Shown: positions 1-6,136 of the stretch, piece by piece
Position numbering within the stretch: position 1 is the stretch's first letter
Layout: the number at the start of each line of letters is the position of its first letter
DNA from: Spirochaeta sp.
Lineage (GTDB): Bacteria > Spirochaetota > Spirochaetia > DSM-27196 > Alkalispirochaetaceae
Direction: 5' to 3'
Length of the DNA: 6,137 nt
Assembly (NCBI GenBank): GCA_007117185.1
Contig: SKHA01000002.1
Span: 1-6,137, forward strand
Program-made: the position numbers and the translations under genes
The notes under the pieces: model-generated
What the model was told of the DNA's origin: nothing
The model's database searches: none
What the model saw: the letters and a program-made list of their open reading frames with translations, nothing else

Positions 1-1
1 C

Positions 2-103
2 GACGATGGTGGCGGGGGCGACAATGGAAGCGGGGGCGACAATGGTAGCGGAAGCGACGATGGTGGCGGAGGCGGCAATGGAAGCGGGGGCGGTTCCAGC
101 TCA
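2..103 (+). repeat. Imperfect 18-bp tandem repeat coding a GGDNGS-type linker
   Basis: An 18-base unit repeats imperfectly in frame at about 14-31, 32-49, 50-67 and 68-85, with partial copies at 2-13 and from 86. It codes hexapeptides GGDNGS, GGDNGS, GSDDGG and GGGNGS, then GGGSSS. The array continues beyond the left edge, so its full length is unknown. The low-complexity, acidic, glycine-rich composition suggests a flexible linker between a missing N-terminal domain and the helical segment that starts at the Trp codon at 116. The repeated DNA could change copy number by slippage. Asp/Asn/Gly spacing loosely recalls calcium-binding RTX repeats, but the GGxGxDxxx nonapeptide pattern is absent. 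Confidence 0.8.
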
Positions 104-3100
104 GACAACTCCGCCTGGGAAGAAGCTGAAGCCGCGAAGGAGGCAGCCCGACAGCTCCTGGAAGAGGAGACCGCACGGGTCATCGGGGAGCTGGACGCCC
201 AGGTGGAAGAGCTGGCCCGAATCGACGCCGATATGCGCTCGTTTCTGCAGGCCCCGGTGTACAACACCTACGGGGCAACGCCCATCGCCGCCGATCCCTG
301 GCAACTGGAAGCGCTGACCGGCTCAAGTAGCGCCGCCATAGCGTCAGCACAACGGGATTTCCGATCGCTCCAGGAGACGGCGGAGCTGCAGGAACGGATA
401 AACCAGACCAATCAGAGGCGGGCGCTGGCGATTGTTCAATCCGAAGCGGTTGGTGATCCGGTGCGTCTCAGCGACGGTAGCTACCTGACAACAGTTCCCA
501 TGCCGGTGATCACCTTCCACGCCCTTGAGCTGGATCTCGCCGCCCACTACGACAGCGCCCGGCGGACGGACAACGCTCTCGGAGAGGGGTGGTTCTTTCC
601 CCTGGACTCACGGATCTATCTGGGAGGTCCCGTTCCGGTTGAAGCTGACTCTCTGATTGCGGAGGCCACGGGAGCACTTGCCGCCACCCGGTCGGAGCTG
701 AACCACAGCTGGGGACAAATCTTCTCTGTGGCAGACCCGGAGCAGCCTCTTGGGAACGCGCTGGAGGAGCTGAACGCCCTGAAACTCGCTGTTCAGGAGC
801 TGAACCTCCGTATCCCCCCGCTGGAAGAGGAAGCGTCGCTGCTGCAGGTGGAAGCCGGCACATATACTGCCCTTCGTCTGGACATCGAGCAGGCCCTGAT
901 GGAGATCGCCGGGATGACCGCAACGATTCAGCCGCTGCCGCAGTATGTCCAGCTCTGGAGAGCCACCGCGACGGCACTATCCCGGGACCGGGAGTCGTTC
1001 CTCGAGCTGCAGGAGGAGGCGGAGGTACTTCGGCAGGCACACCTGTCTGTGGGAGCGACAAACGCCGGGGTGGTGCGCCAGGGTCAGCCGGCGTATCTGG
1101 GAGCTACCGGTCCGGATACGGCGGTTCTCATGGGCACTGACAGTTTTCCCCGTCTCTTTCTCAGGGACCCTCAGGAGGACACCCCGGGCTTTCTCGGCTA
1201 CCGCACAACCACCTCTACCGACGGGGTGCTCCTCAGGGAAGCGCCCCGTGGCAGGTGGCGCCATCTCACCCCCGGCGGCGAGATCAGACACTACGACGTC
1301 TCAGGCCGCCTTCACGCTCTGGAAGACCGTAACGGAAACACTCTTGAGATTGACTGGACCTCCGGGACGCTTCGCAGCGGAACCGGTGTGGAACTGCTGC
1401 GCTTCACCGTCACCGCCGGGCGGATCAGCCTGCAGTACACCTCCGGAACAACTGTAATCTTTCACCGTACCGGGGGACTGCTCACCCGGGTTGACTCGCC
1501 CCGGGGCACCGTCTCCTACCGCTACGACGATGGGAAAGAGCACCGGCGCATGACCGGGATCACCACCACCGCAGGAACAACGGAAGTGCAGTGGGGCCAC
1601 ACACCGGCCACACCACGGGTTATCAGCGTGACGGACACCGAGGGCGGAGTTGAGCGCTTCGGCTACCCCCGGGAAAACCTGCGGTACTACAGCGACCCTG
1701 ACGGGGTGACAACAACGTATCTCCTGGATGACCACCGTACCGTCCGGACCGTTCTCCCCACCGGCGCTGAGATCCATCACCACCAGAACGGCGAGGCCAC
1801 CGGCTCGTACTCCCGGCAGTGGAGCTACCATCCCGGGGGGGAGGTGGAATCGTATCAGGACAATCGCGGTTTCTGGGAGCACGCCCAGCGCGACCGCTAC
1901 GGTGGGGTAACCCGGCTTTCCAGCGACCGGGGTCTCCACGAGACGATCCAGCGGGACGACCTGGGCAACGCCCTGCGCATTTCCCGCCCCACCCGACCGG
2001 ATCTGTTTCTGCGGCGCAACATCGATGGCTCGGTTGCCACCGTCAACACCGACACCGGAGCAGCGTTCGAACTTGCCTACGATCAGCTGGGCCGGATCAG
2101 GGAGATCCACCGGGACGACGGCCAGATGCAGCGTTTCATTCACGACATGGAGGGACGCATCCTCCGGGAGGAGCTCCCCGGAGAGATCCACCGTACCTAC
2201 CGGTACGACCCCGCAGGGCGGCTGACCTCGTTCAATGAGGAACGTCCCGGGGCGGAGATCACCCTGGAGTACCGCTACGACCCGACGGGGAATGTTGTCC
2301 AGGAGTACCGCAACGGTCTGCTCTACCGGGAATCCTCCTGGGATACCCTCGGCCGGCCCCTGAGCCACCGCTACACGGACGGTATCTCCGAACAGTTCAC
2401 CTGGAGCGCTGCCGGGCGTCTGCAGCGCCACCTGACCCGCAGCGGTGCCGAGTACCACCTCACCTACGACGCAGCAGGGTTGCCGTCGGCGATGGAGGAA
2501 CGAACCAGCGGGTACTGGCGCACCATCACCACCGACAGCTGGGGAAGACCGGCAACGATTACCGACAGCGACGGCGCCCGGTGGGAGCTGGGATTTGACG
2601 ATTCCGGAGATCTGCAGTCGATCCGTAACCCTGACAGGTCGCTGTTGACCCTGCAGAAGCTGCCCGGCGGGATAACCCGGACCCGACTGACCGATGGTGG
2701 AACGATACTGCTGGACCGGGAAGCACGATTTGACCCCTTCGGACGCCCGGTAGCGGTGACTGAACACGGTCAGGAAGCCCACACCTGGCGCTATTTTTCG
2801 AATCGTCGGGAGGTGTGGACCAGCCACGGGTTGGAAGAGGGAGCAACCCTGGACCGCTTCGGCCGGGTTATCCGCCGGGAGTTTCCCGACCATTCATATG
2901 AGACCCTCCACTGGGACACCGCCGACCGGGTGGTCCGGTTCATAGACCGACTGGGTCGGGAGACCACCTCGGACCATCAGGACGGTCCCGGGATGATCCC
3001 GACGGCGGACCGGCGGCTATCGGACCCGTTGCACCGGATTCTCCACCACGAGTCGGTGGACTTTCTGGGCAGGACTGTGTCGCAGGAGTTCACCTATCCC

Positions 3101-5416
3101 GACGAGTGGTCGCTGCTGGTGGCCCTGCCGGGGATGTCCCTGAGAGAACGGGTTGACCGCCCCGAGGGAACCCGCCGAATTACCACCCCCGGTGGTGGAT
3201 CATGGTTGATTCGCGAGGACGCCCTGGGTATGCCCCGGCAGGTCCTCTCTCCGGAAGGACGATCCACCACCATGTCCTGGAATGACCGCCGCCAGATCCT
3301 GACCTTTCGCGGGGACACCCCCGGGGCGGCGCTGCGGGAGTACCACTACGATCAGTCAGGAAATCTGACGGAACTGTTCACCGGTGTCGGGACAGTTGTG
3401 GTCAGCCGAGACAGGGAAGAAGCCACGGTGACGGTGAGTACACCCCGGGACCGGCTGGAGCTGGGTCATTCACCCCATGGCGCGGTCCTGACCGAACGAA
3501 GGGTCCGCGACGGAACAGCTCTGGTAGATCGCACCTGGGAGCGGGACGAAACCGGCGCGGTTACTGCGGTGCGAGACGCCCTGCAGGCGCTGGAGGCGCG
3601 GGTCTCTCCCACTCCCGGGGGACAGCTGGTGCGGTTCAGCGGGCCCGAGACGGTGGAGATCCACGTCAGGGAAGACCAGGGCAGGACGACGATGATAACC
3701 ATCTCCGGGTTGCGTCCCCAGCCGGTGGAGGTTGTTCTGGACCGCCACCGGGATGTTGTTGTGGACGGTCTCGTGAAGCTCACCCACCATCTCGGTCGAG
3801 GTGAACACCTGGGTGACGAGTATCACCGCCTGGCCCTTGTGTCACCCTCGGGGCTGTCTCGTGTGCAGGACGTTCTGGCATCCCACCGGGACGACCTGGG
3901 GCGGATTGTGGGAGAGCGAACCTTCGACGGCGTCTATCGGACCTACACCTACGACGCTCAGGGACACCACGTGGCTTCATCGGGGATTCCTCACCCCGCT
4001 GTCCGCTCAGCTCTTCAGGAGATAACCCGGCGCGCCGGGGTGATCCCCGTCGACGCGGCGGCCCCGGCGACGACCCCGGGGGTTGACCACCACCAGGTAA
4101 TCCATCGGGATGGGGACGGCCGTCGAGAGACCCCGACCCTGCAGTGGGACCCGGCTGGACGGGTCACCGGTATCCGCGAGGAGGATGGTTCGCAGACAGT
4201 GATTCATTATGACTCCCTGCTGGATCTGGCCGAGGAGATCATTCACCCCGACGGCAGCTTCCGCATCCACCACGATCATCGGGGCACCCCCGTCCAGGTC
4301 CACCACAACGGGGACGTCTTTCGAGCCCTCGTCTTTGACATGTCTGCCGGAGACCTGGAACTCACCTTCCGATACTGGATCCTGAGCTCCTCCGGGGAAG
4401 CAGAAGGGAGCGGAGATGCACAGCCGGCCACAGCGGGGCGCTACCGCGGCGTGACGCTGCCCCAAGGACACGTGGCGCTGGAGCTGTTCATCAACAACCG
4501 TCCCCTTCTTGCCCAGGACGGGCAGGACCTGTACGTCCATTTCACCGACCCCCGGGGGACCACCCGGGGGATACAGCTGGTGCCCCTCGCGGGGTTGCCC
4601 CGATACTACCCCCTTGAGGAGAGGGGCACCGCGTCTCCACCCCTGCCACGGCCGCGTGCCCTGCCTTTTTCATCGTCCTTCGCAGCGCTGGACGGCATAC
4701 CCGGCACCGGTCTGTATCGCAGCCGCAACCGGACCCTCATTGCTGCGGCAGAGCTCTTCACCACCGCCGACCCCGGCATGGACGGACTGGACCTGTACCA
4801 GTACGCCGGAGGCGATCCGGTGAACCACATCGACCAGGACGGGCTGAAAATCACCCCGGTCTCGCGGACCTACCGGCAGCAGGATGCCCGCTACGGACAG
4901 CAACGCCTCGGGCTGACCAGCAGGTACTCCATTGCCGACTATGGGTGCGTTCTCCTGGCGGGGACGCGTCTGGTCCACGCCGTAACCGGACGGGAAGACG
5001 TGGACCCCGGGCAGATGAACCGGCATTTTTCCGAGTACGGGGCGTTCAATCCGCATGGAGCCCTGGCCGCCCAGTCCATCGCGGAGGTAACAGAACAGCT
5101 CACCGGTCACGCCGTCCGGCACCTGGCGATCAACCCGCAGGAGGTCAATATGACGGAGATATCCCGCTATCTGGCGGACCATCCGGATCAGGAGTTCGCC
5201 ATCGTTGCGCGCCTGGCTACCCAACCGACCAGGGGCACCAAAAAGACGGTGATCCGTTCTGGTTACGAACATACCCTGAACGTGGTCGGATTCGATGAAC
5301 TGGGAAACCCGAGATTTATCGATACCAGCACCCGGGACCGCCACCAGGCGGGAGACCATGAACGGGTACTGCGCTACGATGTCTACAGTTACAGCGCATG
5401 TCCCCAGTACCGATAG
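2..5416 (+). CDS. RHS/YD-repeat protein with C-terminal C39-like cysteine peptidase domain (5' partial)
   Basis: The frame is open from the left edge to TAG at 5414-5416, giving 1804 visible residues; the true start lies upstream. The GTG at 203 is not the start, because protein-like sequence (Gly-rich linker, then a helix) continues in frame before it. Order, with residue 1 at base 2: Gly/Asp/Asn/Ser linker (1-37); helical segments (about 39-83 and 108-150); DUF6531-like opening from GDPVRLSDGSY to ALGEGWFF (151-209); helical insertion (211-347); return to beta-rich sequence with a GRLHALEDRNGN motif; YD repeats (about 431-1437); divergent RHS core (about 1511-1615) ending DQDGL; C-terminal peptidase-like domain (1616-1804). 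In known RHS proteins the YD repeats form a hollow beta shell around the C-terminal domain, which is released by cleavage near the core. By inference this is a secreted or surface protein carrying an enzymatic tip. Secretion route and signal peptide are not visible. Only two cysteines occur, both in the last domain. The family call is firm; toxin versus processing role is open. Confidence 0.93.
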   Translation, partial: DDGGGGDNGSGGDNGSGSDDGGGGGNGSGGGSSSDNSAWEEAEAAKEAARQLLEEETARVIGELDAQVEELARIDADMRSFLQAPVYNTYGATPIAADPWQLEALTGSSSAAIASAQRDFRSLQETAELQERINQTNQRRALAIVQSEAVGDPVRLSDGSYLTTVPMPVITFHALELDLAAHYDSARRTDNALGEGWFFPLDSRIYLGGPVPVEADSLIAEATGALAATRSELNHSWGQIFSVADPEQPLGNALEELNALKLAVQELNLRIPPLEEEASLLQVEAGTYTALRLDIEQALMEIAGMTATIQPLPQYVQLWRATATALSRDRESFLELQEEAEVLRQAHLSVGATNAGVVRQGQPAYLGATGPDTAVLMGTDSFPRLFLRDPQEDTPGFLGYRTTTSTDGVLLREAPRGRWRHLTPGGEIRHYDVSGRLHALEDRNGNTLEIDWTSGTLRSGTGVELLRFTVTAGRISLQYTSGTTVIFHRTGGLLTRVDSPRGTVSYRYDDGKEHRRMTGITTTAGTTEVQWGHTPATPRVISVTDTEGGVERFGYPRENLRYYSDPDGVTTTYLLDDHRTVRTVLPTGAEIHHHQNGEATGSYSRQWSYHPGGEVESYQDNRGFWEHAQRDRYGGVTRLSSDRGLHETIQRDDLGNALRISRPTRPDLFLRRNIDGSVATVNTDTGAAFELAYDQLGRIREIHRDDGQMQRFIHDMEGRILREELPGEIHRTYRYDPAGRLTSFNEERPGAEITLEYRYDPTGNVVQEYRNGLLYRESSWDTLGRPLSHRYTDGISEQFTWSAAGRLQRHLTRSGAEYHLTYDAAGLPSAMEERTSGYWRTITTDSWGRPATITDSDGARWELGFDDSGDLQSIRNPDRSLLTLQKLPGGITRTRLTDGGTILLDREARFDPFGRPVAVTEHGQEAHTWRYFSNRREVWTSHGLEEGATLDRFGRVIRREFPDHSYETLHWDTADRVVRFIDRLGRETTSDHQDGPGMIPTADRRLSDPLHRILHHESVDFLGRTVSQEFTYPDEWSLLVALPGMSLRERVDRPEGTRRITTPGGGSWLIREDALGMPRQVLSPEGRSTTMSWNDRRQILTFRGDTPGAALREYHYDQSGNLTELFTGVGTVVVSRDREEATVTVSTPRDRLELGHSPHGAVLTERRVRDGTALVDRTWERDETGAVTAVRDALQALEARVSPTPGGQLVRFSGPETVEIHVREDQGRTTMITISGLRPQPVEVVLDRHRDVVVDGLVKLTHHLGRGEHLGDEYHRLALVSPSGLSRVQDVLASHRDDLGRIVGERTFDGVYRTYTYDAQGHHVASSGIPHPAVRSALQEITRRAGVIPVDAAAPATTPGVDHHQVIHRDGDGRRETPTLQWDPAGRVTGIREEDGSQTVIHYDSLLDLAEEIIHPDGSFRIHHDHRGTPVQVHHNGDVFRALVFDMSAGDLELTFRYWILSSSGEAEGSGDAQPATAGRYRGVTLPQGHVALELFINNRPLLAQDGQDLYVHFTDPRGTTRGIQLVPLAGLPRYYPLEERGTASPPLPRPRALPFSSSFAALDGIPGTGLYRSRNRTLIAAAELFTTADPGMDGLDLYQYAGGDPVNHIDQDGLKITPVSRTYRQQDARYGQQRLGLTSRYSIADYGCVLLAGTRLVHAVTGREDVDPGQMNRHFSEYGAFNPHGALAAQSIAEVTEQLTGHAVRHLAINPQEVNMTEISRYLADHPDQEFAIVARLATQPTRGTKKTVIRSGYEHTLNVVGFDELGNPRFIDTSTRDRHQAGDHERVLRYDVYSYSACPQYR
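632..1042 (+). other. Helical coiled-coil insertion inside the N-terminal RHS region
   Basis: Residues about 211-347 interrupt the usual run from the DUF6531-like opening (TDNALGEGWFF, then SRIYLGG) to the next beta-rich stretch (GVLLREAPRGRWRHLTPGGE). The segment is rich in Ala, Leu, Glu and Gln and has heptad-like leucine spacing, for example around LEELNALKLAVQELNLRI and in the LELQEEAEVLRQAH stretch. At least three helices are likely, separated by proline-containing breaks (DPEQPLG, IPPLEEE, IQPLPQY). In RHS proteins I know, this place is normally occupied by short beta-strands. A helical hairpin or bundle projecting from the shell is an inference. It may pack with the helices at residues 39-83 and 108-150 just upstream. 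Confidence 0.6.
1292..4312 (+). repeat. YD-repeat (RHS repeat) array, about 25 degenerate protein repeats
   Basis: Residues about 431-1437 carry successive short repeats of the YD type (Y/W/R-D-x-x-G-R/N-hydrophobic, then a turn with DG/NG). Clear copies include YDVSGRL, RDDLGNAL, YDQLGRIREI, YRYDPAGRLTS, YRYDPTGNVVQEY, WDTLGRPLSH, WSAAGRLQRH, TDSWGRPATI, FDPFGRPVAV, LDRFGRVIRR, YHYDQSGNLTEL, RDDLGRIVGER and WDPAGRVTGI. Spacing is roughly 20-40 residues, as usual for the family. The repeats have diverged and are not tandem copies at DNA level. The array is broken near residues 1340-1380 by an Ala/Pro-rich stretch (VDAAAPATTPG), probably a loop. Such arrays build the beta-strand spiral of the RHS/TcC shell. 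Confidence 0.9.
4532..4846 (+). other. Divergent RHS repeat-associated core ending in DQDGL
   Basis: Residues about 1511-1615 align by eye with the RHS-associated core. YVHFTDPRGTTRGIQ stands where YYHTDHLGSTRAVTD-type sequence is expected, and GTGLYRSRNRTL replaces the usual tyrosine-rich GLYYYRARYY. DGLDLYQYAGGDPVNHIDQDGL then matches LNLYAYAGNNPVNYVDPDGL. The closing motif PxxxxDPxGL, which marks the boundary with variable C-terminal domains and the autocleavage site in characterised RHS toxins, is present as PVNHIDQDGL, with Gln in place of the motif Pro. The 73 residues just before this core (about 1438-1510) do not look like YD repeats and I cannot assign them. Confidence 0.75.
4847..5413 (+). 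other. C-terminal papain-fold (peptidase C39-like) domain
   Basis: These 189 residues (1616-1804) follow the DQDGL boundary. The stretch ARYGQQRLGLTSRYSIADYGC resembles the start of C39-like peptidases, where a conserved W/Y-x-x-x-x-LG...S..TIG..GC segment ends at the catalytic Cys; here that is Cys1649 (bases 4946-4948). DPGQMNRHFSEYGAF matches the family's TPxxLNxxLxxxGGF stretch. A later YEHTLNVVGFDELGNPRFIDTS gives a catalytic-type His1757 (5270-5272), the typical xVVGxD strand, and Asp1774 (5321-5323). Cys, His and Asp occur in the right order and spacing. The second cysteine, Cys1800, is five residues from the C-terminus. It may be an effector that cuts target proteins or an enzyme that processes the RHS protein itself. 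Family assignment is by motif only. Confidence 0.65.
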
Positions 5417-5428
5417 CGACGCAGGCAG

Positions 5429-5457
5429 TTGTAACAAGACGGCCGGACCGCCATAAT
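5429..5457 (+). promoter_or_regulatory. Putative sigma70-type promoter of ndk
   Basis: A -35-like TTGTAA (5429-5434, 4 of 6 consensus bases) is followed after exactly 17 bases by CATAAT (5452-5457, 5 of 6). It fills most of the 48-base gap between the RHS stop codon and ndk. A start point seven bases after the -10 box falls on the A of the ATG at 5465. No terminator is visible between the two genes, so read-through from the RHS gene is also possible. Confidence 0.55.
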
Positions 5458-5464
5458 GCGCCGC

Positions 5465-5917
5465 ATGGCACAGGAACGAACATATGTAATGCTCAAACCC
5501 GGCGTGATTCAGCGCCGACTTGTTGGTGAGGCCCTTGGCAGAATTGAAGCAAAGGGTCTCAAGATCATCGGTCTGAAGCTGATGCAGATTCCCCGCTCCC
5601 TGGCGGAGACGCACTACGGCGAGCATCAGGGGAAGCCGTTTTTTCCGGATCTGATCAGCTACATCACCTCCGGCCCGGTGGTAGCTTTTGTGGTCAGCGG
5701 TGAGAGCGCCATCAGTCGCGTTCGCATGCTTGCAGGGGCCACAAAGGCTGAAGAAGCGCTGCCCGGGACGATTCGCGGTGACATGGCAGCGGTGACTACC
5801 AAGAACATCATCCACGCTTCTGATTCGGTAGAGAGCGCTGACCGGGAGATCGGGCTGTTCTTCCAGGACCAGGAGATCATCGACTGGCAGGACCCCCTGG
5901 AGGCGTGGACGGTCTGA
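5465..5917 (+). CDS. ndk: Nucleoside diphosphate kinase
   Basis: The 150-residue product moves the gamma phosphate of ATP onto nucleoside diphosphates through a phosphohistidine intermediate, balancing cytosolic NTP and dNTP pools. It covers the whole family length. Visible signatures are ERTYVMLKPGV at the N-terminus (Lys11), Tyr51, GKPFF (Phe59), the SGPVVAFVV strand, Arg87, GATKAEEALPGTIRGD (Thr93, Arg104), and the active-site motif NIIHASDS with Asn114 and catalytic His117. It ends with the usual REIGLFF and Trp-rich tail. The N-terminal loop reads KPGVIQRRLVG, whereas most homologues have KPDGVQRGLVG; the Asp is missing and Arg replaces Gly. I chose ATG 5465 because family proteins begin a few residues before ERT. 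An in-frame ATG at 5456 would add MRR; it has a weak GGA eight bases upstream but overlaps the putative -10 box. No good Shine-Dalgarno precedes either start. The gene stands alone between the RHS gene and tRNA-Cys. Confidence 0.96.
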   Translation: MAQERTYVMLKPGVIQRRLVGEALGRIEAKGLKIIGLKLMQIPRSLAETHYGEHQGKPFFPDLISYITSGPVVAFVVSGESAISRVRMLAGATKAEEALPGTIRGDMAAVTTKNIIHASDSVESADREIGLFFQDQEIIDWQDPLEAWTV

Positions 5918-5924
5918 GACGGCC

Positions 5925-5953
5925 TTTACACGGCAGCCCATTTTTCGTATCAT
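5925..5953 (+). promoter_or_regulatory. Sigma70-type promoter of tRNA-Cys
   Basis: TTTACA (5925-5930, 5 of 6 consensus) and TATCAT (5948-5953, 5 of 6) are separated by the optimal 17 bases. The predicted start is near 5960, about seven bases before the mature tRNA. The bases after the -10 box (TCCGGGAC) form a GC-rich discriminator, a known feature of stable-RNA promoters under stringent (ppGpp) control. The -35 box begins seven bases after the ndk stop codon, so the tRNA need not depend on ndk transcription. Confidence 0.75.
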
Positions 5954-5966
5954 TCCGGGACGGTAT

Positions 5967-6038
5967 GGCGCCGTACCCAAGTGGTAAGGGAGAGGACTGC
6001 AAATCCTTCATTCGCCGGTTCGAATCCGGCCGGCGCCT
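5967..6038 (+). tRNA. tRNA-Cys (anticodon GCA)
   Basis: The sequence folds into a full cloverleaf. Acceptor stem: 5967-5973 pairs with 6031-6037 over seven base pairs. D stem: CCC 5976-5978 with GGG 5988-5990, loop AAGTGGTAA. Anticodon stem: 5992-5996 with 6004-6008, including one G-U pair. The loop CTGCAAA carries anticodon GCA at 5999-6001. T stem: 6014-6018 with 6026-6030, loop TTCGAAT. The discriminator base is U (6038), the identity element for cysteine. The next bases are TTG, so CCA is not encoded and must be added by tRNA nucleotidyltransferase. It has its own promoter and terminator. Confidence 0.97.
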
Positions 6039-6043
6039 TTGAT

Positions 6044-6083
6044 AACGCTCTGGAGCTACACCGCTTCAGGGCGTTTTTCTTTG
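6044..6083 (+). terminator. Strong intrinsic terminator after tRNA-Cys
   Basis: A 13-bp stem (6044-6056 with 6063-6075, all paired, two of them G-U) closes a six-base loop TACACC and runs directly into TTTTTCTTT. It ends the tRNA-Cys transcript and any read-through from ndk. On the - strand the hairpin is not followed by a T run, so it looks one-directional. The stop codon of the probable convergent gene lies at the 5' arm/loop edge. Confidence 0.9.
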
Positions 6084-6136
6084 TCTTTCCACCGGCGGTA
6101 AAACCCGAGGGCTACCAGCATCATCGCGTGATCAAA
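6056..6136 (-). CDS. C-terminal end of a convergent, possibly membrane protein gene (5' partial)
   Basis: Reading the - strand inwards from the right edge gives 26 open codons ending at TAG (complement of 6056-6058). The peptide runs FDHAMMLVALGFYRRW and then a charged tail KDKEKRPEAV. A hydrophobic stretch followed by Arg/Lys-rich residues is typical of the end of a membrane protein whose last helix is followed by a cytoplasmic tail. The convergent position behind the tRNA terminator also fits. The piece is too short to name a family. The + strand is also open for part of this region, so the call is tentative. Confidence 0.4.
   Translation of the reverse strand, partial: FDHAMMLVALGFYRRWKDKEKRPEAV

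Noticed and set aside
14..100. RTX calcium-binding nonapeptides
   Set aside because: The period is six residues, not nine, and the GGxGxDxxx pattern is missing.
203..205. GTG at 203 as the start of the RHS gene
   Set aside because: The same frame is open and protein-like back to base 2 (Gly-rich linker and amphipathic helix), and no ribosome binding site stands at the right distance. The gene begins outside the window.
1301..2893. 530-codon open frame on the - strand inside the RHS gene
   Set aside because: It lies opposite strongly supported YD-repeat coding sequence. Its translation is low-complexity Gly/Pro/Val-rich with no recognisable family. Long antisense frames are expected in GC-rich genes, where TAA/TAG/TGA are rare in the complementary frame.
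4549..4575. Hairpin-forming CCCCCGGGGG-type palindromes
   Set aside because: They lie within the RHS coding frame (codons for TDPRGTTRG) and have no T run; they result from GC-rich codon choice.
5918..5947. Separate terminator for ndk ahead of the T tract at 5941-5945
   Set aside because: The only possible stem (GGC with GCC-type pairing) is short and imperfect. The segment is better explained as promoter spacer between TTTACA and TATCAT.
4670..5980. 436-codon open frame on the - strand across the RHS 3' end and ndk
   Set aside because: It runs antisense through two well-supported genes and the tRNA promoter, and shows no family signature. It is best explained as a codon-bias shadow.
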